The notes: generated by a model from the letters alone, not told the origin. A stretch of 64,000 bases of DNA from G965216695 sp965216695 (GCA_965216695.1 OZ244212.1:4464001-4528000); one strand, 5' to 3'. Positions 18,964 through 27,785 are shown, counted from the stretch's first letter. A program made the numbers and translations.

Positions 18964-20037
18964 TCATTCACTGTATTCGTCGCTCCCGCCGAGGATCTGC
19001 CGAACCTGGGTAATCGCATCCGGGTTCAGATCTTCGAGCACTTGTATGAAGTTTTTGGATATCAGTCCGGTAGTACGGCGGATCAGCAGCGGCACAGGAC
19101 TGGATGGCTCGTGCCGTTCGAAGTACTTGGCAACACGTTCGAGCATGCGAATCGCATCCTCCCTGCTCGTGATCTCGCCGGTGATTGCCGTGGGTCCGCC
19201 CGCGGTTCCCTGACCTCCCTCGGACCCTTCGCCGCCGTCGGCGTCGCCTGCAGCCGCGGGATCCTCAATATCGGCGTAGTCTACAAAGACCTTGCCAACC
19301 TTGTATAGAAGGTCCGACAGTCCTTTTAAGTCGGGCGAGTAGGCCGCACCGACCTCGTCGTCGAATCTGGCCTCGATCTGGCTGACAAACTCGCGGGCTG
19401 CGAGGATCGCGTTGTACACACCGCGATTGGTTTCGACGCCCACGCTTTCGAAAGCGCCGCTTATGGCTGCCATGGTCGGCGCCGCCGCATCCGTTTCCTC
19501 GGCACCTTCTGCCGGCTCAGCATCGCTGGCGGTGGGCTCCAGTTCGCCTGTTGCGATTTCCACATCGCGGTAGCTGAAAACACCAACGACGGGCGAACGC
19601 ACGATCGGTGCGCGCCGCAGTGCATTCAGCACGGTGGCTACGTCGGCAAGGGAGACGACGGTGTTGGTCCTTGTAGGAGGCAACCCGTCTTCCAGAGGCT
19701 CAAGTTCCGGATGCAGCGGTTCCCATAACGACTCGACTAGATTGAGAATCCATCGGGCGCCGAGCGCCAGACCGGCAAAGGAATGTTCGGCAAGGAGGGC
19801 GCGGGTGACCCACACGGCCAGGCGCAGGTCTCGGGTGCGCTCGGCTACCGGTGCAAACGCCTGGAGGAGGTCGCGCCACTCCTGTTGGTCGACGTGGCGT
19901 TCCAGCGTCTGGAACTCGGGGTCGTATTCGAGATTGTCTCCGGTGGGTGCGTCATCGCTGATCGGCGCCGCGAGGCCGTCGAAATCGATGCCGAGTTCTG
20001 TCTGTAGTTCGTCCAGTATGGTGGTGTCTGTGGCCAA
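18964..20037 (-). CDS. tssA: T6SS assembly protein TssA (ImpA family)
   Basis: 357 residues with the ImpA N-terminal domain (PISDDAPTGDNLEYDPEFQ, then ERTRDLRLAVWVTRALL) and the C-terminal VAKYFERHEPSSPVPLLIRR. TssA primes tube and sheath polymerisation or caps the distal end, depending on subtype; the C-terminal sequence suggests the short cap-type class. It is first in the leftward core operon and starts with TTG at 20037. A GAGAGG/CCTCTC hairpin (20056-20077) sits just upstream of the start. Confidence 0.9.
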   Translation of the reverse strand: MATDTTILDELQTELGIDFDGLAAPISDDAPTGDNLEYDPEFQTLERHVDQQEWRDLLQAFAPVAERTRDLRLAVWVTRALLAEHSFAGLALGARWILNLVESLWEPLHPELEPLEDGLPPTRTNTVVSLADVATVLNALRRAPIVRSPVVGVFSYRDVEIATGELEPTASDAEPAEGAEETDAAAPTMAAISGAFESVGVETNRGVYNAILAAREFVSQIEARFDDEVGAAYSPDLKGLSDLLYKVGKVFVDYADIEDPAAAGDADGGEGSEGGQGTAGGPTAITGEITSREDAIRMLERVAKYFERHEPSSPVPLLIRRTTGLISKNFIQVLEDLNPDAITQVRQILGGSDEYSE

Positions 20038-20357
20038 TCGAGTGATGCCCCCGTTGAGAGGTGGTGCCGCTCCTCTCAGTGCTTGTTGTTGCTTTTGTTG
20101 TAGCTCGTTATAGGTCTTTTATTGGTCTTCGTAGCTGGTTACGGCTCGTTATAGCTCTAGGTTTGTTCGTCCGGGCCGGATGCTGGCTGTTTGCGCGGTT
20201 ATTGTCTGCGGATGTCGCGTTTCTTCTCTAACGCAATCTACCCCTTAGTTCGCGCAGTAGCAACGTACTTTGCAGAGCACATACGCCTGCCCGTCTGTTC
20301 CACAGCCGCCTGCTCCGCAGGTAGTATGCGTCGGGTGGTAAAAACGGGTTTTGGTCG
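20038..20357. other. Intergenic control region between tssA and the SDR gene
   Basis: 320 bases between divergent genes. On the leftward strand the motif CTATAACGAGC occurs twice about 42 bases apart (20107-20155), and a 6-bp GAGAGG/CCTCTC hairpin precedes the tssA start. These could be regulator sites for the T6SS operon. I found no convincing sigma-54 element or sigma-70 promoter by eye. No gene is apparent. Confidence 0.4.
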
Positions 20358-21116
20358 ATGATCGATCTGACGGGCAAGATCTTTGTGGTCACGGGCGGCA
20401 ACGGCGGCATCGGACTCGGAATGGCGGAAGGCATTGCGATGGCCGGTGGACAGCTAGCGATCTGGGGACGAAACCGGGACAAAAACGCCGACGCGGTTTC
20501 CCGCATCGAAGCGCTCGGCGGAGCCGCGCGAGCATACGTCTGCGACGTGTCTGATGAACAGAGCGTGTGTGACACGATGGCCGCAACCGTTCGTGATCTG
20601 GGACGCCTGGATGGTCTGTTTGCAAACGCCGGTCGTGGTGGCGTAGGCAAGAAATTCGAAGATCTGTCGTTGGCCGATTGGCGCGCGGTAATGGACGTGA
20701 ACCTGGATGGCGTGTTTTTGACGCTACGGGAAGCTGCACGAGTATTGATCGAGCAGGGCGAGGGCGGCAGCCTGGTGGCAGTATCGTCCACGTCCGCGAT
20801 CCACGGCGCTGCGGGTAACGAAGCGTACGGAACTGCGAAGACGGCCCTCAACGGGCTGGTTCGCGCGCTCGCCGTTGGGCTTGCGCGCTATCAGATCCGT
20901 GTCAACTCCCTGTTGCCGGGCTGGACGGTCACCGAACTGGCGTCCGGCGGCTACAACGACGACCGATTCCGAGAGGTTACGACCCGGCGCACCCCGGTAA
21001 GGCGCTGGGCGCAGCCGGAGGAATTTCGTGCCGTGGGTGCATTTCTCGCGGACCCATCACAAACGTTCCATACAGGTCAGGAAGTGTGCGTTGATGGCGG
21101 ATACACCGTTTTCTAG
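20358..21116 (+). CDS. Short-chain dehydrogenase/reductase
   Basis: 252 residues, classical SDR length. The cofactor motif TGGNGGIG (12-19), NAG (90-92), a catalytic Ser (SSTSA near 143-145), Tyr157 and Lys161 (YGTAK) are all present. The C-terminal GQEVCVDGGYTVF is typical of NAD(P)-dependent alcohol or 3-oxoacyl reductases. Substrate is not predictable. Asp62-63 region VCDVSD and WGRNRDK after strand two suggest NADP(H) preference, but weakly. It is followed 39 bases later by a sulfite-oxidase-like gene. Confidence 0.9.
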   Translation: MIDLTGKIFVVTGGNGGIGLGMAEGIAMAGGQLAIWGRNRDKNADAVSRIEALGGAARAYVCDVSDEQSVCDTMAATVRDLGRLDGLFANAGRGGVGKKFEDLSLADWRAVMDVNLDGVFLTLREAARVLIEQGEGGSLVAVSSTSAIHGAAGNEAYGTAKTALNGLVRALAVGLARYQIRVNSLLPGWTVTELASGGYNDDRFREVTTRRTPVRRWAQPEEFRAVGAFLADPSQTFHTGQEVCVDGGYTVF

Positions 21117-21155
21117 TCGCGCTCTTACTCACGCTCGCAGAAGTGCGGCCGGGGC

Positions 21156-22406
21156 GTGACGGTTAAAAACGCAGAGACTGGTGCGGTCTCGGCGCGACGC
21201 TGGTCGCGTCGACGCGCGCTGGTTGCACTGTCGGCGCTGCCCACGACGGCGCGAATCCCGTTCCTGCGGTTTGCGCCAGCGGGCTGGCTCCCGATTGCGC
21301 CGCTGCTCGCGAGCACTGCGCCGTTGCCGGACAAACCCGGATTGCGGGTATTGAACGATCGGCCGTTGAATGTGGAAACGCCCGCGCACCTGTTGGACGA
21401 CGACGTTACGCCGGCTGACCGCCTGTTCGTTCGCAATAACGGCGTCCCGCCGCCGCAGGCCGATCGCGCGGCTTGGCGGCTGCGGGTGGACGGCGAGGCC
21501 TGCGTCGCACCGGCAACGTTTTCGATTGCTGAACTCCAAGCGCGGTTCGAGACGGTTGCGCTCCGCCTCGTACTCGAATGCGCGGGTAATGGCCGTGCCG
21601 AGTTTCGTCCCCGCGTACCGGGCAACCAATGGACAACCGGTGCCGTGGGATGCCCCGAGTGGCGCGGCGTTCGGTTGCGCGATCTGTTGACGGCGTGCGG
21701 TGTGGCGGACGACGCGGTGTATGTCGCGTACGAAGGCGCGGATACGCACCTTTCCGGTGACCCCGGTAAGCGACCCATTTCGCGTGGGGTCCCGTTGCAC
21801 AAAGCCATGGAGGCGGAGTCGCTGGTGGCGTTTGCAATGAACGGCGCACCAATACCCGCGATTCACGGCGCGCCGCTGCGTCTGGTCGTTGGCGGGTGGC
21901 CTGGCTCGGTCTGCGGCAAATGGCTCACCCGGCTGATGATTCGTGATCGCGTCCACGACGGCGCGAAGATGCTTGGTGCGTCGTACCGCATACCCGTCAC
22001 GCCAGTCGCGCCGGGCGCTACCGTCGCGGATGGTGACATGCAGATCATCGAATCCATGCCGGTCAAGTCCTTGATTACCGCGCCGCAGTCGGGCGGGCGT
22101 ATCGCTCGGGCCAAATCCTTCGAGGTACGGGGTCATGCGTGGGCGGGCGACCGCGCCGTGCGATCCGTTGCGGTGAGCGTGGACTTCGGTGCAACCTGGC
22201 AACAGGCTCAGCTGGCAGATCCGCACAATCGGATGGCGTGGCAACGCTGGCGGACCACGCTCCAACTCGATCGTCCCGGCTACTACGAGATATGGGCGCG
22301 CGCGACGGATGATTCCGGCGCAAGCCAGCCGATGTTGGTTCCTGGCTGGAACCCGAAAGGCTATCTCAACAATGCGGCACACCGTATAGCCCTGGACGTG
22401 GCATGA
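21156..22406 (+). CDS. Sulfite-oxidase-like molybdopterin enzyme
   Basis: 416 residues from GTG 21156. The N-terminus carries twin arginines (RRWSRRRALVALSAL), a Tat-type export signal suited to a folded cofactor protein. Cys142 in ECAGNGR is the expected molybdenum ligand, and the C-terminal dimerisation domain (VAVSVDFGATWQQAQL, then GWNPKGYLNNAAHRI) is intact. Such enzymes oxidise sulfite or related compounds in the periplasm and pass electrons to a cytochrome c. The next gene encodes a candidate acceptor and overlaps by four bases, the layout of SorA-SorB pairs. Confidence 0.87.
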   Translation: MTVKNAETGAVSARRWSRRRALVALSALPTTARIPFLRFAPAGWLPIAPLLASTAPLPDKPGLRVLNDRPLNVETPAHLLDDDVTPADRLFVRNNGVPPPQADRAAWRLRVDGEACVAPATFSIAELQARFETVALRLVLECAGNGRAEFRPRVPGNQWTTGAVGCPEWRGVRLRDLLTACGVADDAVYVAYEGADTHLSGDPGKRPISRGVPLHKAMEAESLVAFAMNGAPIPAIHGAPLRLVVGGWPGSVCGKWLTRLMIRDRVHDGAKMLGASYRIPVTPVAPGATVADGDMQIIESMPVKSLITAPQSGGRIARAKSFEVRGHAWAGDRAVRSVAVSVDFGATWQQAQLADPHNRMAWQRWRTTLQLDRPGYYEIWARATDDSGASQPMLVPGWNPKGYLNNAAHRIALDVA

Positions 22407-22876
22407 GCTGCTGCGGCGGATGGTCTTGCGCGGCCGCGATCGTATGGCTGGCGTTAGTCGCGTGTCCCGTCGCTAACGGCGCCGATAACAATACCGACGC
22501 AGATGCCGGCACCGATGCCGAAAACAATGCCGTTTCCAAACTCGATTCCGAAACCGATCTGACAATCGATGAAGACACGGGGCTTGTGGTTGCCCCCGGG
22601 TGGAAACAGGTGCGCACGCACTGTGGCGCTTGCCATTCCTATGCGCTGATTACCGCGCAGCGCGGCGATCGTGCGTTCTGGCTGGATCTAATCCGCTGGA
22701 TGCAGCGTACCCAGAATCTGTGGCCGTTGTTGCCGGCTGATGAGGCGGCCATCGTCGCGTATCTGGGCACGCACTACGATGAGACGGAATGGGGGCGTCG
22801 GCCGCCGCTCGCGGCCTGGCTGATGCCAGGGTATGAGTCACCGGAGTCCGAGTTCGGCAATTCCACAACGCACTGA
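22403..22876 (+). CDS. Exported monohaem cytochrome c, partner of the molybdoenzyme
   Basis: 157 residues with a signal peptide (1-26, ending ACPVANG), an Asp/Ala-rich linker and one haem motif CGACH (residues 74-78). WMQRTQNLWPL may supply the axial Met. It overlaps the sulfite-oxidase-like gene as ATGA. By context it accepts electrons from that enzyme, as SorB does from SorA. The Asp-rich linker is unusually acidic. Confidence 0.82.
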   Translation: MSCCGGWSCAAAIVWLALVACPVANGADNNTDADAGTDAENNAVSKLDSETDLTIDEDTGLVVAPGWKQVRTHCGACHSYALITAQRGDRAFWLDLIRWMQRTQNLWPLLPADEAAIVAYLGTHYDETEWGRRPPLAAWLMPGYESPESEFGNSTTH

Positions 22877-22910
22877 ACGGGGCAATGCCCGCGTTGCGTG
22901 CCAAGCCGCG

Positions 22911-23237
22911 CTAGCCGAATCGCGGTGAGTGCGGCGGTTGCAGGGTTGAAGGATCCGTCTGCGCCTGTCGCGCGCGCTTGCTAACCATGCGCTCGTGTAG
23001 GTGTGTGACCAGTCGGCTGCCGGTGCGAGTGAAGAAGCACGGCGCAATGGCGTGGACCAAACAGACCACGGCGGCCGCGAACAGACAGCCACTGAAATAC
23101 GCGGCGCTGCGCAGGTGCTGCCAGTAGGTCTCGTTCACGGAGGCCGGGTGGCTGCGAAACTGTTGGATCATGTCAATCACGGCGTGGTCCATCTGTTTGA
23201 ATCTGATCGAATGAGATAATTCTATGCGCGTGTTCAT
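22911..23237 (-). CDS. DUF6356-like membrane protein
   Basis: 108 residues. The core FRSHPASVNETYWQHLRSA, a hydrophobic helix of about 20 residues, then HAIAPCFFTRTGSRLVTHLHERM matches the small DUF6356 family as I remember it. Function is unknown in that family. The recognisable part starts at the Met encoded near 23171, so the first 22 residues may be untranslated; no clear ribosome site distinguishes the starts. It points toward the cytochrome gene (convergent). Confidence 0.65.
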   Translation of the reverse strand: MNTRIELSHSIRFKQMDHAVIDMIQQFRSHPASVNETYWQHLRSAAYFSGCLFAAAVVCLVHAIAPCFFTRTGSRLVTHLHERMVSKRARQAQTDPSTLQPPHSPRFG

Positions 23238-23371
23238 GGGAAAAGGTTGATCCTTTTGTCATACTGAGCGCTAACTGTGGGAAATTTTCACATTGTTCGG
23301 CGTTTAGCAAGCGCTGGTTCGCGAATTGGACAGGGTGGCTAGAATAGGGGCCCACCAACAGGCTTGTACCC

Positions 23372-24187
23372 ATGAACCCGAATGCCCCAGATCAGGAAGC
23401 CGTAGAAGCGCATGTTGCGGGGTACCGGCGCGATGGCTTTACGGTGGCGCGGGGTCTGTTCGATGCCGATGAGGTCGAGGCCTTTAATCAGCGCTTCCTG
23501 GACTATGTGTCGGGCGCGCGCGAGCCCGTCGGGCAAATGAAGATCATGCGCGACGTGATGGTCGTGAAAGGCATCGTGAATCCCGCAACCCCGGTGCATG
23601 CGGTAAACAAACTGATCTGCTTCGAGGACGATGCGCGGCTTTTCCGCTATGCGCAGCACGCCGGGCTGCAGCGCATTGTGCGCGCGCTCCTTGATATTGC
23701 GGCTGCGGACGTGGCGGCTTGGACCCTTTCGACCAACGTTTTCAACAAACCGCCGTTCGTGGATGGTCGGCACCCGATGCATCAGGATCTTCGGTATTTC
23801 CGGATCCGGCCAGCCGAGCGGATTGTGGGGACCTGGACCGCGCTGATGCCGGCGGATCGGCGTAACGGCTGCCTGGCTGTGCTGCCGGGTACACATCGCG
23901 GCGAGTTGCTCGACCACGACCTGCCGGAATGGGAGCACGTTAATCATGCGTTTTACGGTGCAAAGAACGTCGATGCGACCAACCGTGTGTATGTGGAACT
24001 GGAGCCCGGGGACACGCTGATTTTTCATCCGTTGCTGATTCACGGGTCCGGTCAGAACCGGAGCGAGAATTTTCGCCGTGCGGCGTCTGCCCACTTTACG
24101 CGTGCAGATGCGATCGCGCCCGGCCGGGATTGGCGCGACAATCCCAATGCGCGTGAAATTCCCGCGGCGGGCGCGCTCACTCGATAA
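23372..24187 (+). CDS. Phytanoyl-CoA dioxygenase (PhyH)-like oxygenase
   Basis: 271 residues of the Fe(II)/2-oxoglutarate PhyH superfamily. The iron facial triad is visible as His137, Asp139 (HQD) and His224 (LIHGSG), and an arginine near 235 should bind 2-oxoglutarate. The start RRDGFTVARGLFDADEVEAF is typical. The reaction is hydroxylation of an acyl or small-molecule substrate that cannot be named from sequence. The gene stands alone and is followed by a strong terminator hairpin. Confidence 0.85.
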   Translation: MNPNAPDQEAVEAHVAGYRRDGFTVARGLFDADEVEAFNQRFLDYVSGAREPVGQMKIMRDVMVVKGIVNPATPVHAVNKLICFEDDARLFRYAQHAGLQRIVRALLDIAAADVAAWTLSTNVFNKPPFVDGRHPMHQDLRYFRIRPAERIVGTWTALMPADRRNGCLAVLPGTHRGELLDHDLPEWEHVNHAFYGAKNVDATNRVYVELEPGDTLIFHPLLIHGSGQNRSENFRRAASAHFTRADAIAPGRDWRDNPNAREIPAAGALTR

Positions 24188-24216
24188 CAGCACCATATTT
24201 CAATCCGACGAACAGA

Positions 24217-24242
24217 AACGGGCCCGCAGGTGCGGGCCCGTT
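24217..24242. terminator. Bidirectional rho-independent-type terminator
   Basis: A perfect 12-bp stem (AACGGGCCCGCA and its complement) with a GG loop lies between the convergent PhyH and secreted-protein genes. The A-rich left and T-containing right flanks are short, so termination strength is uncertain, but position and symmetry fit a shared terminator. Confidence 0.75.
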
Positions 24243-24258
24243 GCTCGGCTGGTTGGGA

Positions 24259-24915
24259 TTACGGAGAGATTGCGCGGTGCACTGAAAAGTACTTGTTCTG
24301 GCACATCTCGGGCGGGCAGGCTTTGGTGGCGGTACCGATCTGATCGGCGACCGTACCGGCTGCACCCGCCACACCATGCGAACGGATAACAATGTGGATC
24401 TCGGCCGTTGCGAGTTCCTTCAGTCCCGCGTTGGTGGTGAGTTCCGGCGCAGGGAACAGCTCACGGCTGGTCCGTCCGGGCATCAATCGCAGCGACGTGT
24501 GGCCGTACCCGAACGCATCGGCAAGAATGCCGCCGCCCCAGTAGATCGACGAACGGACCCGTTCGTCACCGCCCCGATGGAACAGGTCGTCCGTGCCGCA
24601 GGCGTACGGCGTCGCGCAGAACTCCGGGTAGTTGAACACCACGATCCAGATGGAATAGGCGGTATCCGCCTCCAGGTCTGCGGTCATGACCTCAACGTCC
24701 ACGACATCGTTGTCGATGTCCCGCACCATAACTGCGGCACCATTGATCAGATCCCCGCTGCCGAAGCGCTGCAGGTTGGCCACTTCCACGGACTCCCGCA
24801 CCCAGGGCGAATTGCCCGACGGCCCGCCGTCCGCGTAGACGGTTGGCGCCGTCAGCGCCATGAGCATTCCGGCGGCGCAGGCCAGCAGAGCTTTTGTTGT
24901 GTGTGTCTTTGTCAT
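24259..24915 (-). CDS. Secreted protein of unknown function
   Basis: 218 residues from ATG 24915, which has AAGGAAG upstream. A Sec signal peptide (1-29, cleavage near VYADGG) is clear. The mature part has paired cysteines (CATPYAC, CPPEMC) and beta-rich segments such as AYSIWIVVFNYP and AEIHIVIRSHG, which suggest a periplasmic or extracellular beta-sandwich. Family not recognised. The gene is monocistronic and diverges from the infC operon. Confidence 0.7.
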   Translation of the reverse strand: MTKTHTTKALLACAAGMLMALTAPTVYADGGPSGNSPWVRESVEVANLQRFGSGDLINGAAVMVRDIDNDVVDVEVMTADLEADTAYSIWIVVFNYPEFCATPYACGTDDLFHRGGDERVRSSIYWGGGILADAFGYGHTSLRLMPGRTSRELFPAPELTTNAGLKELATAEIHIVIRSHGVAGAAGTVADQIGTATKACPPEMCQNKYFSVHRAISP

Positions 24916-25423
24916 CTCACTTCCTTTATTAAAGTTAGTTGAATAACAAGACGCGCGTCTCATTCACTACCGGGAGCGACCCGGCTTGCGGTCTCGGGCG
25001 CTTCCGCCGTCGACGGTGCAAACGTTAGGCAAATCGCGCCGCTGGGGTGTGAAGTTGGGATGAAGAATGAGTGAAGATTGGAAATATCCAATAAAAGCAA
25101 CTGGTTGTGATGACCGATTTTGGGGGCTTTAGTGTTCCGTGCGCTCCATCTTTTGAGCTCGCAGTGCGCATTTGGAGCTCAGAGAACCTGCAGATGCGTG
25201 CGCGGCGGAGGCCTGGACGGCCTGCAGGACGGGCGTCGCGGTTGCTTGTATGGTGAACCGGGCGGCAGTAGAATCGCCACCGCAGTCGGGAGTGGGCGTA
25301 CATCACCCATCTGCCGGTCGCGGAACTCGAAAATTTAGGAAGAAGTTACGACCGTGCAAAGCCTGCGGGGTAGCCTGCAGGATGGCGCGCGGTTGTTTGC
25401 GTCTAGCAATTTGGAGAACGCCT
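24916..25423. other. Gene-free region upstream of infC
   Basis: 508 bases with no convincing gene. Long frames here on either strand lack ribosome sites and conserved sequence. Several G/C-rich inverted repeats occur, for example CCTGCAG/CTGCAGG at about 25190-25227. In many gammaproteobacteria thrS occupies this place, but no threonyl-tRNA synthetase sequence is present. Confidence 0.5.
25246..25274 (+). promoter_or_regulatory. Candidate sigma-70 promoter for the infC operon
   Basis: TTGTAT and TAGAAT are separated by 17 bases, about 150 bases upstream of the infC start. The -10 box matches five of six consensus positions, the -35 about four. Assigned by eye only. Confidence 0.4.
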
Positions 25424-25963
25424 ATTAAAAGAAGTGGAGCGAAGCGCGTTGAGCGGAGTCTGTTGAATGACGAGATTACCGCCCACAACGTGCGACTCAT
25501 CGGTGCCGATGGCGACCAGGTGGGAATTGTCGGAAGAGAGGTAGCGCTGGATGCAGCCCGTCGAGCGGGTCTGGATCTGGTACTGATTGCTCCGGAAGCC
25601 GACCCCCCGGTCTGCAAAGTGATGGACTACGGGAAGCATCTGTTCGAGCTGAAGAAAACGAAAGCGGCTCAACGAAAGAAACAGAAGCAGATCCAGGTTA
25701 AGGAAGTAAAGTTCCGACCCGGCACAGAGGAAGGCGATTACCAGGTAAAACTACGCAACCTGGTTCGTTTTCTGGAAGATGGGGATAAGGCCAAAGTGTC
25801 ACTGCGCTTTCGCGGACGCGAAGTGGTGCACCCGGAGATCGGCATGCAGCTGATGGAGCGGGTGGCCGACGACCTCGACGAATACGGGCAGGTGGAAACC
25901 GAACCGAAGTTCGAGGGTCGGCAGATGATCATGGTTCTGGCTCCCAGAAAGAAGAAAAAGTAG
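25424..25963 (+). CDS. infC: Translation initiation factor IF-3
   Basis: 179 residues. IF-3 blocks subunit joining and proofreads start codons on the 30S subunit. The N-domain (RVERSLLNDEITAHNVRLIG), linker (KKTKAAQRKKQKQ) and C-domain (VKFRPGTEEGDYQVKLRN) are all present. The frame is open far upstream, but the family start coincides with ATT at 25424, eight bases after GGAG. AUU starts on infC are well known in Enterobacteria and let IF-3 repress its own translation, because it rejects non-AUG starts. The same control is likely here. First gene of the operon. Confidence 0.93.
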   Translation: MKRSGAKRVERSLLNDEITAHNVRLIGADGDQVGIVGREVALDAARRAGLDLVLIAPEADPPVCKVMDYGKHLFELKKTKAAQRKKQKQIQVKEVKFRPGTEEGDYQVKLRNLVRFLEDGDKAKVSLRFRGREVVHPEIGMQLMERVADDLDEYGQVETEPKFEGRQMIMVLAPRKKKK

Positions 25964-26040
25964 CTGACAACAAAAACAGAATAAGAAGCAGCCGACAAAA
26001 AAGAGATAGGCACTCATGAACTTAATGCGTGGAGCAGGAA

Positions 26041-26241
26041 ATGCCGAAGTTGAAAACAAACCGCGGTGCAGCGAAACGATTCCGCCGCACTGCGAACGGT
26101 TTCAAACACCGCAAGGTGAATCGAAACCACATCCTTACCAAGAAAGCGCCTAAGCGCAAACGTCACCTGCGTGGGTTGCAGGACGTCGCCGCGTGCGACG
26201 TGGCTGCCGTGAAGCGCATGCTGCCCACGAAAGCGCGCTAG
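26041..26241 (+). CDS. rpmI: 50S ribosomal protein L35
   Basis: 66 residues beginning MPKLKTNRGAAKRF, very basic, standard L35 length. The GGAGCAGGAA site lies just before ATG 26041; an in-frame ATG at 26029 precedes it but is not conserved. It lies between infC and rplT as expected. Confidence 0.97.
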   Translation: MPKLKTNRGAAKRFRRTANGFKHRKVNRNHILTKKAPKRKRHLRGLQDVAACDVAAVKRMLPTKAR

Positions 26242-26250
26242 GAGACTCGG

Positions 26251-26622
26251 ATGCCAAGAGTACGTAAAAGTGTGGCGTCGCGCGCCCGACGTAAAAAGGT
26301 ACTGAAAGCCGCCAAAGGCTATTACGGTGCACGCAGCCGATCGTTTCGGGTCGCCAAGCAGGCCGTCATAAAGGCGGGCCAGTACGCGTACCGCGACCGG
26401 CGGCAACGCAAGCGCCAGTTCCGGCGATTGTGGATTGTGCGCATCAATGCAGGCGCGCGGGAACATGGCCTTTCCTACAGTCGCTTTATATCCGGCCTGA
26501 AAGCAGCGGGCATCGAGATCGACCGGCGGGTGCTGGCCGATATCGCGTTGCACGAGCCGGATTCGTTCGCCGCATTGGCCTCCCAGGCCAAGTCGGCGCT
26601 TGAGGTGGCGCAGGCCGCGTAG
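26251..26622 (+). CDS. rplT: 50S ribosomal protein L20
   Basis: 123 residues beginning MPRVRKSVASRARRKKVLKA and containing KGYYGARSRSFRVAKQAV. It binds 23S rRNA early in assembly and in E. coli also represses translation of rpmI-rplT. Nine bases after rpmI, with GGAG before the start. No leader pseudoknot was verified here. Confidence 0.97.
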   Translation: MPRVRKSVASRARRKKVLKAAKGYYGARSRSFRVAKQAVIKAGQYAYRDRRQRKRQFRRLWIVRINAGAREHGLSYSRFISGLKAAGIEIDRRVLADIALHEPDSFAALASQAKSALEVAQAA

Positions 26623-26771
26623 CAAGCGCGCGGAAAGCCAAATCGTGTATGTACCGCTGCCGGGGGGCCAACGTGACCACCCTGGGGTTTCGCCGTGCGC
26701 GTAGATCAGTCCAGGGCGCTGCGTGACTGCCTTTCGGGCAAGTGTCTTTTACTGACCGCATGGGACGATTT

Positions 26772-27785
26772 ATGGACATCGATAGAATTCTCGAGGACGC
26801 CGAGCAAGCGCTAGCGGATGCGGCGGACGAGCGCGCGCTTGAGGCCGTGCGCGTTCGGTTCCTTGGCAAAAAAGGCGAACTCACCCGATTGTTGAAGGGG
26901 CTGGGTTCGCTGGATCCGGACGAGCGGCCGCGCGCCGGGGCGGCGATCAATGCGGCGAAGTCGACGCTTACAGACCGTATCGACGCACGCAAGGCGGAGC
27001 TTGCGGGTTCGCAGCTGGCTGAACGCCTGAAACATGAGGTGGTCGATGTAACGCTGCCGGGGCGCCGCGCTGCCCAAGGCGGACTGCATCCGGTTACACA
27101 GGCGCTCGAACGTATTGAAGACATCTTCGTGGGTGCCGGATACGACGTGGTCTCCGGACCCGAAGTGGAAACCGACTACTACAACTTCGAAGCGTTGAAC
27201 ATTCCGGCACATCATCCGGCGCGCGCAATGCACGACACCTTTTATTTCGCGGACGGCACACTGTTGCGTACGCATACATCGCCCGCTCAGGTGCATGTAA
27301 TGGAAGCGCAGCAGCCGCCGATTCGGGTGATCTGTCCGGGCAGGGTATACCGGCGCGACTCCGATCTGACCCACACGCCGATGTTTCATCAGGTGGAGGG
27401 ACTGGTGGTGGACGAGGGAATCTCGTTTGCAGATCTGAAGGGTACGGTGATCGGGTTCGTACAACGCTTTTTCGAGCGCGACCTCGCGGTACGCTTTCGG
27501 CCGTCGTATTTCCCGTTCACGGAACCTTCCGCCGAGGTGGATGTGGAATGTGTGCACTGCGCCGGCGACGGCTGTCGCGTGTGCAGCCACACCGGTTGGT
27601 TGGAGGTGATGGGCTGCGGGTTGGTGCATCCCAACGTGCTGGACATGTCCGGTATCGACAGTGAGCGATATTCCGGTTTCGCGTTCGGTTTCGGCGGCGA
27701 CCGGCTTGCAACGCTCCTTTTCGCGGTGGACGACATGCGCGTGTTCTTCGACAACGATCTTCGTTTTCTGCAGCAATTCGACTGA
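26772..27785 (+). CDS. pheS: Phenylalanyl-tRNA synthetase alpha subunit
   Basis: 337 residues. The catalytic class II core is clear: FLGKKGELT, LPGRRAAQGGLHPVTQ, the motif 2 region RVYRRDSDLTHTPMFHQVEG and motif 3 GFGGDRLATLLF. In place of the short loop of E. coli PheS there is a Cys-rich insert ECVHCAGDGCRVCSHTG, a possible zinc site found in many other bacteria. The ATG at 26772 aligns best with known starts; in-frame 26742 and 26760 are alternatives. No Phe-rich leader peptide was found in the 149 bases upstream. Confidence 0.95.
   Translation: MDIDRILEDAEQALADAADERALEAVRVRFLGKKGELTRLLKGLGSLDPDERPRAGAAINAAKSTLTDRIDARKAELAGSQLAERLKHEVVDVTLPGRRAAQGGLHPVTQALERIEDIFVGAGYDVVSGPEVETDYYNFEALNIPAHHPARAMHDTFYFADGTLLRTHTSPAQVHVMEAQQPPIRVICPGRVYRRDSDLTHTPMFHQVEGLVVDEGISFADLKGTVIGFVQRFFERDLAVRFRPSYFPFTEPSAEVDVECVHCAGDGCRVCSHTGWLEVMGCGLVHPNVLDMSGIDSERYSGFAFGFGGDRLATLLFAVDDMRVFFDNDLRFLQQFD

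Noticed and set aside
21129..22382. A 417-codon open frame on the minus strand opposite the sulfite-oxidase-like gene.
   Set aside because: It is antisense to a gene with clear catalytic motifs. Its composition (Arg/Pro/His-rich) is that of a GC-rich shadow frame.
25025..25306. Frames of 60-90 codons in the leader of infC.
   Set aside because: No ribosome sites and low-quality composition. The long open reading before infC is simply the upstream extension of its frame.
26623..26771. A pheS attenuator with a Phe-rich leader peptide as in E. coli.
   Set aside because: No Phe-rich peptide and only a weak TGCC/GGCA hairpin were found.
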